A DNA stretch of 64,000 nucleotides from Ptychodera flava (Eukaryota; Hemichordata; Enteropneusta; Ptychoderidae): assembly GCF_041260155.1 (NCBI RefSeq), contig NC_091936.1:44428930-44492929 (forward strand), written 5' to 3'. A model generated the notes under the pieces. It searched no databases, was not told the DNA's origin, and worked only from the letters and a program-made list of their open reading frames with translations. Below, in pieces: positions 37,101-50,700 of the stretch (within the stretch, counting starts at the first letter, position 1; each line of letters opens with the position of its first letter). Position numbers and translations under genes: made by a program.

Positions 37101-38446
37101 GCATTAGAGGTTGCCATAGTATCGGGAGCAGAGGACGTCATGGAAACAGAAAGTGAAAACGGAGAGCAGATATTAATGGTAAGTGGCATATATTGATATT
37201 GGTTTGTAATTCTTCTAGCATGCTTCAACCACAAATCGATTACCAGGTTTCGATCATTTAACTTGTGGCAAGTTTTTCAGTATTCTGCTTCTGTATATCA
37301 ACTACCATGTCTGACCCTAGTCCGTTTGTCGTGCTGAAATTTCGAGTATTCTTTTTGTCAACACAGCTTGTATGTGTGTAGTGATCATTGTTTATTGTTT
37401 ACAAATGAATTCTAGTCCGGACTTGAATACAATTTTCAACAATAACAATGTACATTATACTCATATAGGTTGTGTTGATATGTTAAATACTTGGCATTAA
37501 ATTACAGTTTAGGGATTCAATATAGAAAGTGTAGGGGAACCACAAAACAAAAGTTCTGAAAAAATAGCCAAAAGCTACATTGGCAGTGACAATATGTATT
37601 CAAAAACTTATCACATGCATAAGCCAAGTTTGTTATCTCTTGACAAAAATACAGGATCTATTCCCTGGTTGTTCTACGTTACAGCAATCCATGTCATCAA
37701 TTTTGGTGCATTGCAACATTTTTTGGATCAATATTCGATATGCTTGTCAATGTAATCAAACAACATGGCTGAAGGACGAAAACTATTTGGGAATAATATC
37801 TAAATGTCCATTCAGAATGTAAACTTGTGAAGCATGGACTTATAGCATCTTGTTAATTTCTTGGTAGTGTTGCTTGAGTAAAGGAGGGCCAGAGGAAAAA
37901 ATTAGTATCATAAATGCAACTGAAGAGAGATGCAGCTTTTAGATTTTGTTTGTCTGATCTGCACGAGGTGTATAAAAATTAACTTGACAATGCTGGATAT
38001 CTATTTCTAAGGCATTTACTGGATGGGGTGTTTGGGTAGAGGAAGCACGACAACTATCTGAGGAGACGGCACGCTAATCCAGCTTTTACTCAGTGTGAAA
38101 TATTTGCATAATTGCTTGTACCCAAGTGCTTCGCAAGGAATGTTATGTGTGTATCCAGCCACACAAAATCTATTGGCCTCTCTAGCCTATGATTTTTTTA
38201 TTTATTTATTTTCTCTTTTTCTTTCTGCTATTGCAGTTTGTATGTGATCCAAAGGAAGTTCGAAAAGTCAGAGAAAATTTGGAGTCTGAAAACTTTGTAC
38301 CAGTCTCAGTTAATCTTGAGTATCTTGCCCAAAGTTCTGTGACATTGAAGGACTCAGAACTAGAAAATGCTGCTGAGGTCATCAACCAGGTGTTAGATCA
38401 CATGGATGTGGTCAAAGTGTACGATAATATTGAAAGTGAAAATTAG
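34183..38446 (+). CDS. TACO1: TACO1, mitochondrial YebC-family translational activator
   Basis: Five exons: 34183-34534, 35404-35513, 36086-36225, 36995-37178 and 38237-38446 (stop TAG). All junctions are GT-AG with matching phases, giving 331 aa (human TACO1 297). The ATG at 34183 sits in a strong Kozak context (ACCATGG). Residues 1 to about 80 are basic and Ser/Leu-rich, like a mitochondrial presequence. The YebC core begins [17 protein letters not shown], continues with [39 protein letters not shown] and [11 protein letters not shown], and ends [15 protein letters not shown], all hallmarks of the family. TACO1 supports mitochondrial translation of COX1 at the mitoribosome. No frameshift or missing block is seen. 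It converges with receptor copy A downstream. Confidence 0.97.
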
Positions 38447-39832
38447 TTATTCTCTTCAAGAACCTGAAAAAGGTACAGACCTATGGTAGAAAATTCCAAA
38501 ACCAGAAAGGAAAATAAAAAGTGCAAATATTAGCGCCCTCATGTGACAGGATTTCCTAGTTTGCTTGCAGGGATTAGGCCTTGTCTGTATTTCACAGATG
38601 TGTGGCGTAAATGGTTTAAAATTCTGCTCAGTTTAGAGCAATTGGCTTACAAGTCAGTCTGTATTGGTCAATCCTTCTGATAAGTATGCACAATAATTTG
38701 GCTTATCCCGAAAGTTCATGAAAATTTACAGGAAATTTAACAGTACTGGATAATGATGCTCATCGTCCCTGTATCTTGATTGAGTGAGTTTTGTTTGTAA
38801 GATTTACTCATAAAATATGTTCATTTCTTTGGACTCTAATTCAAAATATACAAATGTAATTATGTGATCTGAGAAAAGTTGAGGTTTTAAGTGAATATTG
38901 TGATTTTTAGTGCCTGTTTTAAAGCAAGATCACAGCATCTTCCTAACAGCTTTTATTCAGAACTGCTCAGTGTGTTTTGTACTACTGCATCCTGATACGG
39001 TCTCCTTTGTAAAGGAAAGAGATGTGTAATTAAAATATTGCACATCAAGCATGATATAGTATATTTCATTCCTCAACTCATGAACTCAGTGTCCAGAAGT
39101 ATAATAATGACAATGGTGTTGAATAAACTAATAATCTACTGAAAACTGTAAGTGATAAAGCCAAGAGCAACATCAAAATATGTTTTGCAACATTGAAATA
39201 CATCCCATGGGCAATAAACAAGAAATCGATTTTTCATGTCTGCTCAAACAGTGTCAGATCCTCATTCAATTGCACATAGAAAAGGTATTTCTTCTTAATA
39301 ATGATAGAATTTGAAGCTCAAGTTGTTCTAGATGTCTAAGTCTTTTGATTTAAGTAATAAAATTGCAACCAGACAAAAATTATTTATTTTCATTCATCAA
39401 GCTTTCAAAATGAAAAGCGTCTTTCATGAAGCCACTGACTGTAAGTACATGGATGTGATAAGTTAAAAATTACTGTTTAGTTCTCTGTTATATCGCCCTC
39501 TATCAGAAGAATACACATCTTGGGCTTTTGTCTCCTTCATAAAAGGGAAAGTTAATCAAATCCGAAATCTATGTCATGCAAAAGAAAGTGCTTTTACATT
39601 TCATGACATGATGAAATATGTATTTAGTACCTCTACACTACTTAGTATGTTGACAGGATTTTATAACAAATAAATAAAGTGATTTCACAAATACATAGTT
39701 GTCATTTTTGCCTTCAATGATAAAGTAGTATTCCATCTTGTCAAATGATCAGTTATTTGTGACATGATATTATCCTGCTCAACGTGGAAAAGTCAAATTA
39801 CATGATATTTAGAGATTTGCTATCATGTTGAT
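38447..39832. other. Intergenic/3' UTR space between convergent genes
   Basis: Holds the 3' UTRs of TACO1 (plus strand) and receptor copy A (minus strand). AATAAA occurs on the plus strand at 38513-38518, 39122-39127 and about 39669. A minus-strand AATAAA (TTTATT on plus) lies near 39383. Which signals are used cannot be told from sequence. No other gene is seen. Confidence 0.5.
38513..38518 (+). terminator. Candidate TACO1 polyadenylation signal AATAAA
   Basis: The first AATAAA after the stop codon, 67 bp downstream. Later candidates exist, so this is a possible proximal signal only. Confidence 0.4.
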
Positions 39833-42800
39833 CTATGTTGTCTTCAAATCTGTTTCGGACAAAAGCTGCATACAGAGTTGCTTGTAAGATTTCTTCAGCA
39901 ATGCTAATGTCTGGAGTTTCTGAAAAATAGAAATGTATAAAAGAATGTTTCATTTGGTTGTATCCTTGATTTGATACACGAAAATAGCACAGACAAGTAT
40001 AAAAAACACCCCTAAACAAAACAACCAAATGAGCCAAACAGAGATAAAACCAAAAAAGGTTCAGCGTGCTACAGAGTAACCTGTGCTACGATTATCATAA
40101 GGTGTAGACGATATATTCAGCCGTAACTTCAACATACCTTTGTTTGAAAGGGTATATAATACATTAAAGTAGAACGCACCTCGGGGAGGGGGAGGCATAT
40201 ATTTGGGCTTTAATTTTTTATCAATTCTCTGCTCATCTACCACTTGTGGGGGCTGATTTTAAAGCTCTTGGAGAAAAAACTTCGTTTTAGTCTTTCAAAT
40301 ATCCAAAATTTTATTTTCAACGATAGAGTTAACACAGGGATGGCGGCAATTTTGAATTTCAAATATCGCAAAACGTTTGGTAATTTGTTTCGATAGTTCC
40401 AAACTTCGCTCGGCGACCCCTGACTTTTATTGATGATTTGGTAAGAGAATGGTTGAAAGTTTCATTTTGGAAAATTTGAGCAAAAGTTTGTCTTTCACTT
40501 TCGAGGCCCATACTACCTTGAGAACAGAGCCCATCTCAATTATGATCGTATTTCTACATTATTTGAACAGCATGGTCAATAATAAACGTACATACCACAC
40601 TGAGTGACTCCTTGAGTGTTTCCAATGTCGGCTTCTTCTCAGACTTGCGCCTGGATGAAAAGCGCCCTCTTCCAAGCTGAAACTTGTTCTGTTGACCAGA
40701 TTTTACTGTACTTGTATTCACGTCATGAGGGTTAAGACAAAGCGAGATTATCTGCAAAACGAAATGTATTCCAGTGAGGGTTATGGTACATTGAGATTAT
40801 CTGCCAGTTGTTGAAGTTATACGAAGCTAGACGAAGTATAATCTGGTAATGACTATGGAGCCTTCACTTCTTACGGGTGAGCGTTGAATTTTACAAAATT
40901 GTTATGGAGGGGTTCAAATTTTACAGTAGACACTTTTAGTGGGGGTTATATTTCATAAACATTTGAAATGTGGGAACGATACAAATATGGTTCTATCAGC
41001 AACAGTGCTGGTTTTAATGGTAAATAAACAACAATCTTGAAGCATAATGGAGACAGTAAATACTGGCATCTTGTGCCACTATAACGCTTCTGGCCCGACA
41101 AGGGGTAAATAGCCCACAATCTTCAAAAATCATAACATAAATATACTGAATATTTTAGAATTATTTGGGGAGTAGAACGAAAAATTCTGAAAATAGCCAA
41201 AAATTACAGATAGTGTCCATAGTGAAAAGTTTTGTGGTTTTGCTGTTAAATTCCACGCCACATCTTGATGTCACATCATGAATACATTATTTTGTTTTAT
41301 TTAATAATTTTGACCGGGGTTAACATTTTTACAATTGATGACATTGGGGGCATATTTAAAAATGAATACCATAGGGAGGGTCGAATTTCAAGTTTCTTGC
41401 TTTAAATTTAAGCCCCCCTAAATAATGAAGGCTTCCCTATTCAGAACGATGATAAACAAAAACAGAAACATTTCAGTTTGTGGCGTGTGGGTTGACTAGA
41501 TTTTAGGCTAGACTTCTTCTCATGCAAACAATACCTAGTAAACTTGTTTATCGATAAGATTGCAATGATGCAGTCAGTATATAATGTAATGTAATGTAAT
41601 ATAATGTAATGTAATGTAAAGTAATGTAATGTAATGTAATGTAATGTAATGTAATGTAATGTAATGTAATGTAATGCAATGCAATGCAATGTAATACATG
41701 TATAATGCACTGCAGTGCAATGTAATGTAACGAAATATATGTATTCAACGTAATGTATTGTAATATAATGCAATGTAATATAAACACAATTATGGGTATC
41801 GATTTATTTACAAGTATCGATAGACAGAGTACTGTTGACACGGGTATTGAAAAGGGACACACTGACCTTAGGTACAAACGCCAGACACAATACCAGGGTA
41901 TTGGCAAAAAAGATCCCCGACCCGGTAATGACGTACACAGTTGTGACCTTTGACTTCAAGAAATATTGTCCGAATGCAACGATGACGCAAACTAATGCCA
42001 CGACGTAAATTGATAAGGCTATCTGCCGGCCTGCGAAAAAACAAACAAAACAAGATAATAAACCAATGAGATCAAAGAACGCATTCAAAATGTAACCTAC
42101 AAATTAAACCTGACTTTTGGTTATCTTGGAAGTGTTCAACTGATTCTCCTCTCAACAGCAAACAAACAAACTAATACGTGTAAAGCAGATACCACGGAAA
42201 TCTCAGTACCTTATTTAATGTTTATTAAACTAGCCAATAAAGAAAAGTTGAAATACTTGAGTCGACTTGTGTACGAAGCTGCCTACTTGTGTTGGTCTTC
42301 ATGTTGTAGCCTACTTTCTCAGCGGAAATATCGACTGGTATGCTCAACTATATTAAATTTGGCGCTAAAATGATCTGACATTGATTTTAAGACATCATTT
42401 AACATGACCTGTGTCCGCAAATTATTAATCAAAAATGTTAGTTAAAGTAGCAAGTAGGACCTTCCTTCCTCAATGGTATAAATTAATTTCCTCTTTTTCC
42501 AATCCCCATATTGTTACCGAACGAGCATTTGAACGAGTTTCTTTCGAGTCTCGTCCGCAAGGGGTCTAGGTAACAACACTTTGTGACCCGATGTTCAAGG
42601 TATAGAAGACAACTTTAAAACGGTGAAAATACCGTGCTCTTACTTTCATTAAGTGCAGCAACCTGTACAGAGCGTATTGCCCAAGCCAGGAACACCCCAA
42701 GGAATAGCAGGATCCCTTTGATGACAAACAGACTTATAGTCCAGTATAGGGTATAGGCAGAATAGCAGTTGCGAGTTTGGTAAATGTAGAGAAAGTCGTG

Positions 42801-45800
42801 AGCATTTTCATCAGTTTGTGCCTGAGGAAAAATGGTGTGTACTTTGATATAATGCAAAACCCGGAAATTTAAGTTGTTCAAATCTCTGCACACATTTCGC
42901 TTCAGGAAACATCCAACGCTTCTCTTTCATGATAGAGAATAAAAATCAATGGGGGTGTGCCGCGAGAGCTGGGATTTAATAGCAATGAAGGCAATCTAAC
43001 GGGATTAAAAATGCAGAAACTATCAGCTACTGTACCCCCTGTGTGTTAACTCTACAGGAAATACCAGCAAATCTCCGGTTTTTATCAGAAACAAGAGAGT
43101 GTAAATAATTATCAACAATTCTCAGAACAAATCCACTCGTGACAAAGTACGAACGTGTCTCCCTAGGACGCATTTCGAGCTGTTTGCAAGTTCATGGAAT
43201 GGGTTTCTTCAAGTCGATCCGGTTTGAGTTGCAAAAGGAGAGAATGTTAGATTGTAAGCTGACACACAGTAATATGTTTTATAGCCTACGAACATGAACT
43301 ATGAAATCACGTGGAAATAAAGAAATAGCACATTTCACTTTGGAGTAGTTTGCGCGCGCATCTTCTTTGATAAATCACTATGTCGCTTTCCGGTCGTGGG
43401 ATAAATGAGATATACTGTGAAGTAGCACACACCAAGGAGATGAAAATGTTTAAACCTTTCATTTCGGTAAACCTTTGTTCCATCTTGTCAATGGAAAACC
43501 TTCGCCGATGAACAAATCCACTTGTTATTTGTACTTTTATTGTACTTTTATTGTATTTACTGTATTTGTACACATTACCATGCAGATCCAAATGTGAAAT
43601 CTTTTCAGTGAGATCCATTCAGGCAACAACGCGCTTCAACTAACTTTTTTTTTATTTAGAATCTCCCGCCTTGATTTAGAATCTTTCGCCTTTATGTTTC
43701 TGTGCCTTCTACCACGTTCATTGTTAACCTATTTTGTGGCAAATGATAGATAGCTACATCAGTTCTTGTCGTTATGTTTCTAGTCGTCCCACTTCTCATT
43801 GCTGCCTTTATCCACTCGTGTTCTTAGCAGATATAAACTTCCTGTTGCTTCTGTGTGTACGTGCTACCTTGAGTCCTGTATCACGAAAAGCTTACCCGGG
43901 TTTCCAAAACGTTGACTGTGCTCGAAATAGGGTCACACAAAATCCAGCTTGTGGAAATGACGACGTCTAGGATAACCATGGAAACAACACCCAGTATAAG
44001 TCTCGAATCACCGACACGCTGAAAGGGTATACGTTCATTATGTGAGAGTGCTTCTACGAGACATCGACACGTCTGCCTAGAGCATACATGAAATGTTCAT
44101 CCATGAATATGATCACATCTACCGGTATGTAATTACCTGGCATAATGTTAGAAAGACACTGGGTAGCCTTTTTAGTTTTCTGTTCTTAGCGGTCAATGAC
44201 ATTGTAAACCGACCTCTGAAAATATGAAATTTCACTTGGTGATATCTTTATTAAACGTTACATACGATTTCCATAAACTTTTCCATGGCGATTTTGAATA
44301 TGGCGTAGACTCGATAAGTCTTCATGAATAATGCACCGAAAGCGAGAGAAAGGCCGATGGACAGAAGTATTGGACGTGCCTACAGAAGAGAAAACTTCGT
44401 TTAATATTATAACTTACAGGTGATGATTTAAAGTGTAATCTGGGTTTGACTCAGATGTGTTTTGTGAACTGTCCACTCCCTTCTTACTCCAGGTCACAAT
44501 CAGCTGTAACATGATCCCTGTAGATTTCCTTCATCCAACCAGGCCCTCCTCTGTACACGGCACACAGCCTCAATCAGACTTTTTTTCTGTCACCTTTTAA
44601 TCGTTCAGTTCTCATTGTTTACCGTTCGCAAACTGTCGTCAATTCCACCTCCACTTATAACTTCGCTTTTCTCTCCCTCTGCCCTAAAGCCAGAGAGTAA
44701 TTGATTTGTTCATCATGCTAAAGGAAATTTTATTTTTAATGAACAGATGTCGCTCACAGTAGAGGAAAGCGAAAAATGCGAAGACACGAGACATCACGGT
44801 AACGATCTTTGCAATGATGCAACAGATATTGAAAAGGGATATGTTCTTACGTGACATTGGATGGAAAACTGTAGCGATGACATGCTAGATGTGTCAACTC
44901 CATAGAGGATGATTAAGACGTAGAGCAAAATGCAGCCGACGAGAATGAAGTTGTTCAAAAACGGACTTGAGATCTTGATAACTCTGATGAATGGGGTGCA
45001 CAAAAGGAAAATGGCGTGTAATTAGGCTACTTGGCTTCTGAAGTGGTTGCCATTAAACATGGCAAGACATAATGGTATCTCTCCACATTAGAGTACCTCG
45101 CCTATGCAATAAAAGCCCATGAGGGAGATTTTTGGCAGAAAAACAATACAATTATCTCGTGCGCACGAGACAGTATCTGGTGGGCACGAGATAGTAGCTC
45201 ATCAAAAAATACAGACGGCAAAAATTCATATTTGACGAAAGCCATAATTCTAGGTTTTTATACAACATGAGCGCTTTATCTAATATTTGGGAGTTACAAA
45301 CGAAACAACACGATACCCATCTCCAGTACCAATTTCTGTGTCGAAAAAATCAATATATCTCTCAAGACCACTTGCTTAGAAAATTTCCACTTTTATAATT
45401 TGTTGGAAAATGATAATTCCATGAACTACGCATGGAATTTCCGAACTTGGCTTAAGGCGTTCAATGCGTAGAGTTCTTTACTGACAAACAGGCGCAAACA
45501 ATCGCACATTGTGAGACAATTGGGGGAACTTAAAGTATAAAGATGGTAACGGACAACGCGAACTTTCTAGTAATACCTCGTTTTGACTGAACAAACACTC
45601 CATGTGTCTGCGTAAATATCATTTACAGTAAGGAGGACCTACTTCTGGTTTCGAAATTTGATATTCAATACCAGGCATAGTATAGCAAACAGAATACCAC
45701 AGCTAGCTAGAGTGTACATTATTAGTCGAGCAGTATAAGAAGGGAGGACAATGGATCGGATCTCCTTGACGCCGTCTGTCGGTGGTAGCTTCTCTGTGAA

Positions 45801-47395
45801 AAGAAAGCATAAATGCCCAGGGTAAGAGTCCGGGTATCTTTTCATCTTTTTAAAATTTTTAAAATGACAATTTTGGGTTCTGAAATAAGACAACTCTGCG
45901 AGTTATTCGATACTTATTTGGAGTCTGTGATTTACTGGTGATATGTTTTACCGAATTCAGTGACCGTCATGAAACGTCTTACTCATGTTGTCCTATGAAA
46001 TTGGAAACCATTGACATATAAGCTGTGCTGCGGTTTTCACTTGGCTGCTGAATTCAGTAAGAGGAAAGGCTTCTGAATTCAGGAAATTTTAAAGAAAAAC
46101 GGGACTTCAAAGGGGCATGATCGTAGGTGCTACATTTGTCGTACGATTTATCTCAGTTGAACTGCACGCATACAGAAGTTTGGCCCGTCTCTCGATAAAC
46201 AGTTTCGTCATCTCCCGGTGACTACCAAAATATATTCTTGAACTTTTAGAAAGTTGGTTTCAATTCAGACTAACATTTACCTTGCCACTGAATAGCTGTG
46301 TCATTACTCCATCTGAATTCGTCATGCCCGACATCGTAAACACCCACTTGAACCAATTTTTCATCTGAAAATTCAAAGATATACGTGGTTTGCACGCATC
46401 AATGATTCACAAAAAACTGTTGTCGCCTTTGCCATCAAGAGTCAGATGAAAATCTTCGATATATCGATGTAAAATCATGGCTACGATTCCCCTCGGGGTA
46501 AAGGCGTTATCTTCTCAGATTATTTTAGTAATATCTATTTCATGTATTAAATCATCCATATTATTCTGCTGATTTGTACAGAAACTTGCTATATATCCTT
46601 TTGGCTGCCTGAAGACTTCTCTCATCTTTTATATTGACATTAAATACAAAAATGGCATAAATTTTATTACTCACAAGAAAAGAAAAGATGAAATAAATCA
46701 TGTATGTGTTCTGCAGTACACGCAAGGTCCAAGGAAATGCTGGCTATACTCGTCAAAGAAGAGAGCTTCTTTATCCAAAATAAAATAAACGTTTTCCTAA
46801 TGTTTGTGACAAGATGTTTTCAAAGACACAGTTTAAGTCACAACAGGGGAATATCACAGTAGCAGTGCGAATATTTACTCCATCGACATGTACACAGCGC
46901 ATCAAGTCCCGTTCAGTCAGGCTTCCATCCCTCAAAGCAGCCAGACACTAAATTTGCAATTTATTCTCGACTATTTTGACAGATGCTGACTAAGACTAAA
47001 ATTTACAAAGAAACTCATCATAGAAGTTGAATCCCACATGTGACTTCCTGGTTAGCGACCTCCTTTCGGCTCCATCTCTCATCATGATCCCTTTTGTCAT
47101 GGGTCATTTATTTCTTGTAAAACATACCTTGCATCTGTTCGATGATTAATTCAGAGATCCTGTCACCAGTGGCTGTGAATTCTATTCTCCCCTTGAGAAA
47201 ATATAAAAGAAAAATGGCATCACTCGGTTTCACTGACCGTCATCTCAGAAATGTTCGTGGAGAATCAAGTGTTACTAATGAACTTGTCTTGTGCCATTCA
47301 TGTGACTAAATTACTCAACCTATCAGCCAAAAGTGCGCTTCGCTCTATCTGTCACTGAACACCTATTGCACTCTGTCTCTGTCTCTCTCTCTGTC

Positions 47396-47426
<31 letters not shown>

Positions 47427-47570
47427 GTCTCTCTGTCTCTGTCTCTTTCTCTCTCTCTCTCAATATAACACAAATTACTTCAAGTACAAAGTAATTTATG
47501 TTATTATTTATAACGCTCTGCTTTAGCATCGAGCACTTAAATTTCCCACGAGGACATCTCTATACTTCGA

Positions 47571-47603
<33 letters not shown>

Positions 47604-47704
47604 CATAAGAAAATTTAAAGTTAGATCTGTTTGAAGATTGCAAGATGCATGAAACATAATTGATATATATATATATATATATATATTATTACCTTGTACT
47701 TGAA

Positions 47705-47792
<88 letters not shown>

Positions 47793-50700
47793 ACTTTGTA
47801 CTTGAAGTAATTTTTGTTATTGTTTATAACGCACTGATTTTGGTACCGAGCACTGTAATTTCCCACGAGAACATCTGCATATTACTTGTGTGTGTGGCTT
47901 ACGACAGATAATATTAGACTTAAAGAAGAATGCAGACAGACATAGTCCTCAGGCACTTAGATTTCACAATGACTACTGTATTTCTGTAAGAGCATACACA
48001 CTGACAGATAACGACTTTACTCACAGTGACACCGTCCAAATGTAGATGTTGCACTGAATCTTTCACATAATGTGCCATTTCAGCATCCTGGTAGGTAAAC
48101 TCGAGCAACTGTCGAGGTGGGTCTAGCCGTGAAAGCAATGCCTCGGCATTGTCAAGTGCGATGGCGAGACTCACTATGGTATCATAAACGAATCCTGCAT
48201 AGTACGACTTTGATTGCAGTTGCTCATATACCTCTAAATCTTCCTGACTCGGTGTCTGGAACGGAAGTTATCCGAGTAAGCCGTCGGTGATCACATTGAT
48301 GTATCATTTGAAAATTTAGTTTTGGAGTGATTCAAACTGCACCATTGCAATGTAACTGCGTGCTGACGAAAATAGACACTGAAACAGACTCACAAATATG
48401 TACATCTCAGAAGATGCAACAGTACGTTTAACTACTGCCGATCTTAAGTTTTCTACCTATACTAGAGCTCCATTTAATGTGTATGGGCCTTATCAGCACA
48501 TTTACTCTAAATAGAAGAAAAGATTTGCGTATAGAAATTGTCTCGCTACAAAAAACCCATTTACCTGTTTTGTAGGGCAAAATGGAATACACTACAAATT
48601 GTGTTATACTACAAAACTTGTAGGCCTACCCGCCGGTTGGTGGTGCAGCTTAAGGTTGCTGTAAAGGCTTTAAGTCCCAGTAACAAAAAATGCATTCCCA
48701 TCGGTAACAATATACTGAGATACCAAATCCATCATAGCAACCAAATTACCTTCATTTTGGAGGAATTGAAAGAATTTTCGCGATTGCCGATTTCTTCTCC
48801 ATTTTTTCTCCGAAATGCATTGGCAGCTGGAAGCGTATATCATTCTACCTGTATCATTTTTTTCTTCTGACAAAAAGTGTTTTCATGATGGTTATGGTAG
48901 GCTCTGTCAGTTTCATATTGTTATCGCTGAATTTGTTGCCGATGTGAAAAAAAAGTCTTAGTGTTTTTAACTCACCACGCCATGATAATTAACTTGATTA
49001 AAGTCTTGCGTGTATGGCAGTACTTTAATACTGAGATAACCGTTGACAGCATGTTTCATATCAGTAATGCTACACGATACGTCGCCGCTACGTATAAACC
49101 ATTCATCATTTAACCAGCCCAGCATCATCCACACGTATTTCTTTCCATATAGGTTTGCTTTATAAGCCTAGAGAGTAAACATGCTTTTTAAAAAGTTTTT
49201 TTCCTATTCCATGTATGTAACTGTTCCACCTGTAATGATTTACTTTCCGTTGTCACATGCACATGACCTAATAATATGGAGAAATATTTGAACTTGAATG
49301 GATGTGGTCACGTGAATTAATATGATTTGTCTTTGCTTATTTGTGACTTGCTTACACTAAAATCCTTTTGTCATCAAAGACAGCGTAATACAATTTTGGC
49401 ATATTGTATGCCGTATGACAAAATAAGCTCATTCACAGTTTATAATATTCAAAAATAAAAGAAGACCGGCAAATTCAACACGATGCCTTGTCAGATGAAA
49501 ATGCCCTAAACACGACATAATATCCATTTAGTGGAAGAACATTACTTCACGCCATTATCTGACATAAAAAATCATTATCTGACATATGAAATCATTATCT
49601 GACATATGAAGTCATTACCTGACATATGAAGTCATTATCTGACATATGAAATCATTACCTAACATATGAAGTCATTACATGACATATGAAATCATTATCT
49701 GACATATGAAATCATTATCTGACATATGAAATCATTAATATGATGTCATTACCTGACATATGGTTTGTCTTGTCGTTTCCGGATATGCTAATAAAATGAT
49801 AATGCGGGCATTATGGCTCTGAAACGTATAATGGAAAAAAAGATTCTCACTGTAGCGAAACGTACAAACGTTACAGCTTCGCACAGACACGTAGTGTGAT
49901 CAATGACTGTCACACTCTTTGCATCACAGATGACAATATTATGTCCAACTTTCCTAGAAAACAAAAATTATTGACTAAGAAACAATGTGCGGTTTTCTTT
50001 GAGTAAATAGGTAATACAGGGGTCTTATCGAGAATCTCGAGAGACTAAGAATTCAGTAGAGATTTTTTCCAGATGTGAAATAAGTAAAGCTTTGTATGAC
50101 ATAGGTGTGTCTATATTATGTTCATTGCACACAATGTTAATTTCTTTTTCTGCAGTCTTGGCAGCCATATATGTCGGCTGTACCGGATGACACGAAATAA
50201 CTTTTGAAACATCAGCAAAAGGTGTTTTAAATGTCCAAGGTCTTCAGATGAACACTATTTGGTTATACCCAAGTGCGGAGTATACAGCTATATTTTACCT
50301 TCAAACTTTTTATCTGGTTCGTGGGTTCAAATTCAGTTTGCACGTGTTCTACAGTCAAGACATCATATCCGCCATGTTCTTCAAACAAAGACACTAATTC
50401 TTTCATAAGCTGTCCGAAGAGAAAGGTTATTAATACGAGTTTTATTCATTTCAAAATGCGATTACAAAGTTCGGTATTATGAAATAAAGTTGCCATCGTT
50501 TACGATATGCAATGTACATATGAATGTCGAAATGTGAACCTGTTTGAATCTGCAATTTTCACTGACTTTCACTTCCTGTGCAATGTTTTCCGTGTATTTT
50601 TTCACTTATCCAGGCAAGTTTACCGCCTTGACTTTCCTTAAAATGTGAAGATTTGCTAAGAAAATGAAATGATTGTAAGCAATAATGGAAATTTTCCTGG

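Noticed and set aside
40138-40252. Extra coding exon of receptor copy A ([17 protein letters not shown])
   Set aside because: It lies in a repeat also found at a different intron position in copy B. Skipping it puts the last exon in phase 0, the frame conserved with copy B.
41441-41907. Proteins rich in LHYITLHY repeats
   Set aside because: Translation of a TAATG microsatellite in an intron.
47323-47529. Arg/Gln/Glu-rich frame
   Set aside because: Antisense translation of a CT/CTCTGT microsatellite.
47621-47911. Tyr-Ile repeat frames
   Set aside because: Translation of (TA)n on both strands. The same applies at 52324-52613.
49556-49765. CRISPR-like array
   Set aside because: The 20-bp units are contiguous with no unique spacers, and the genome is eukaryotic. 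The same reasoning applies to the arrays at 2.5, 3.6 and 10.1 kb.
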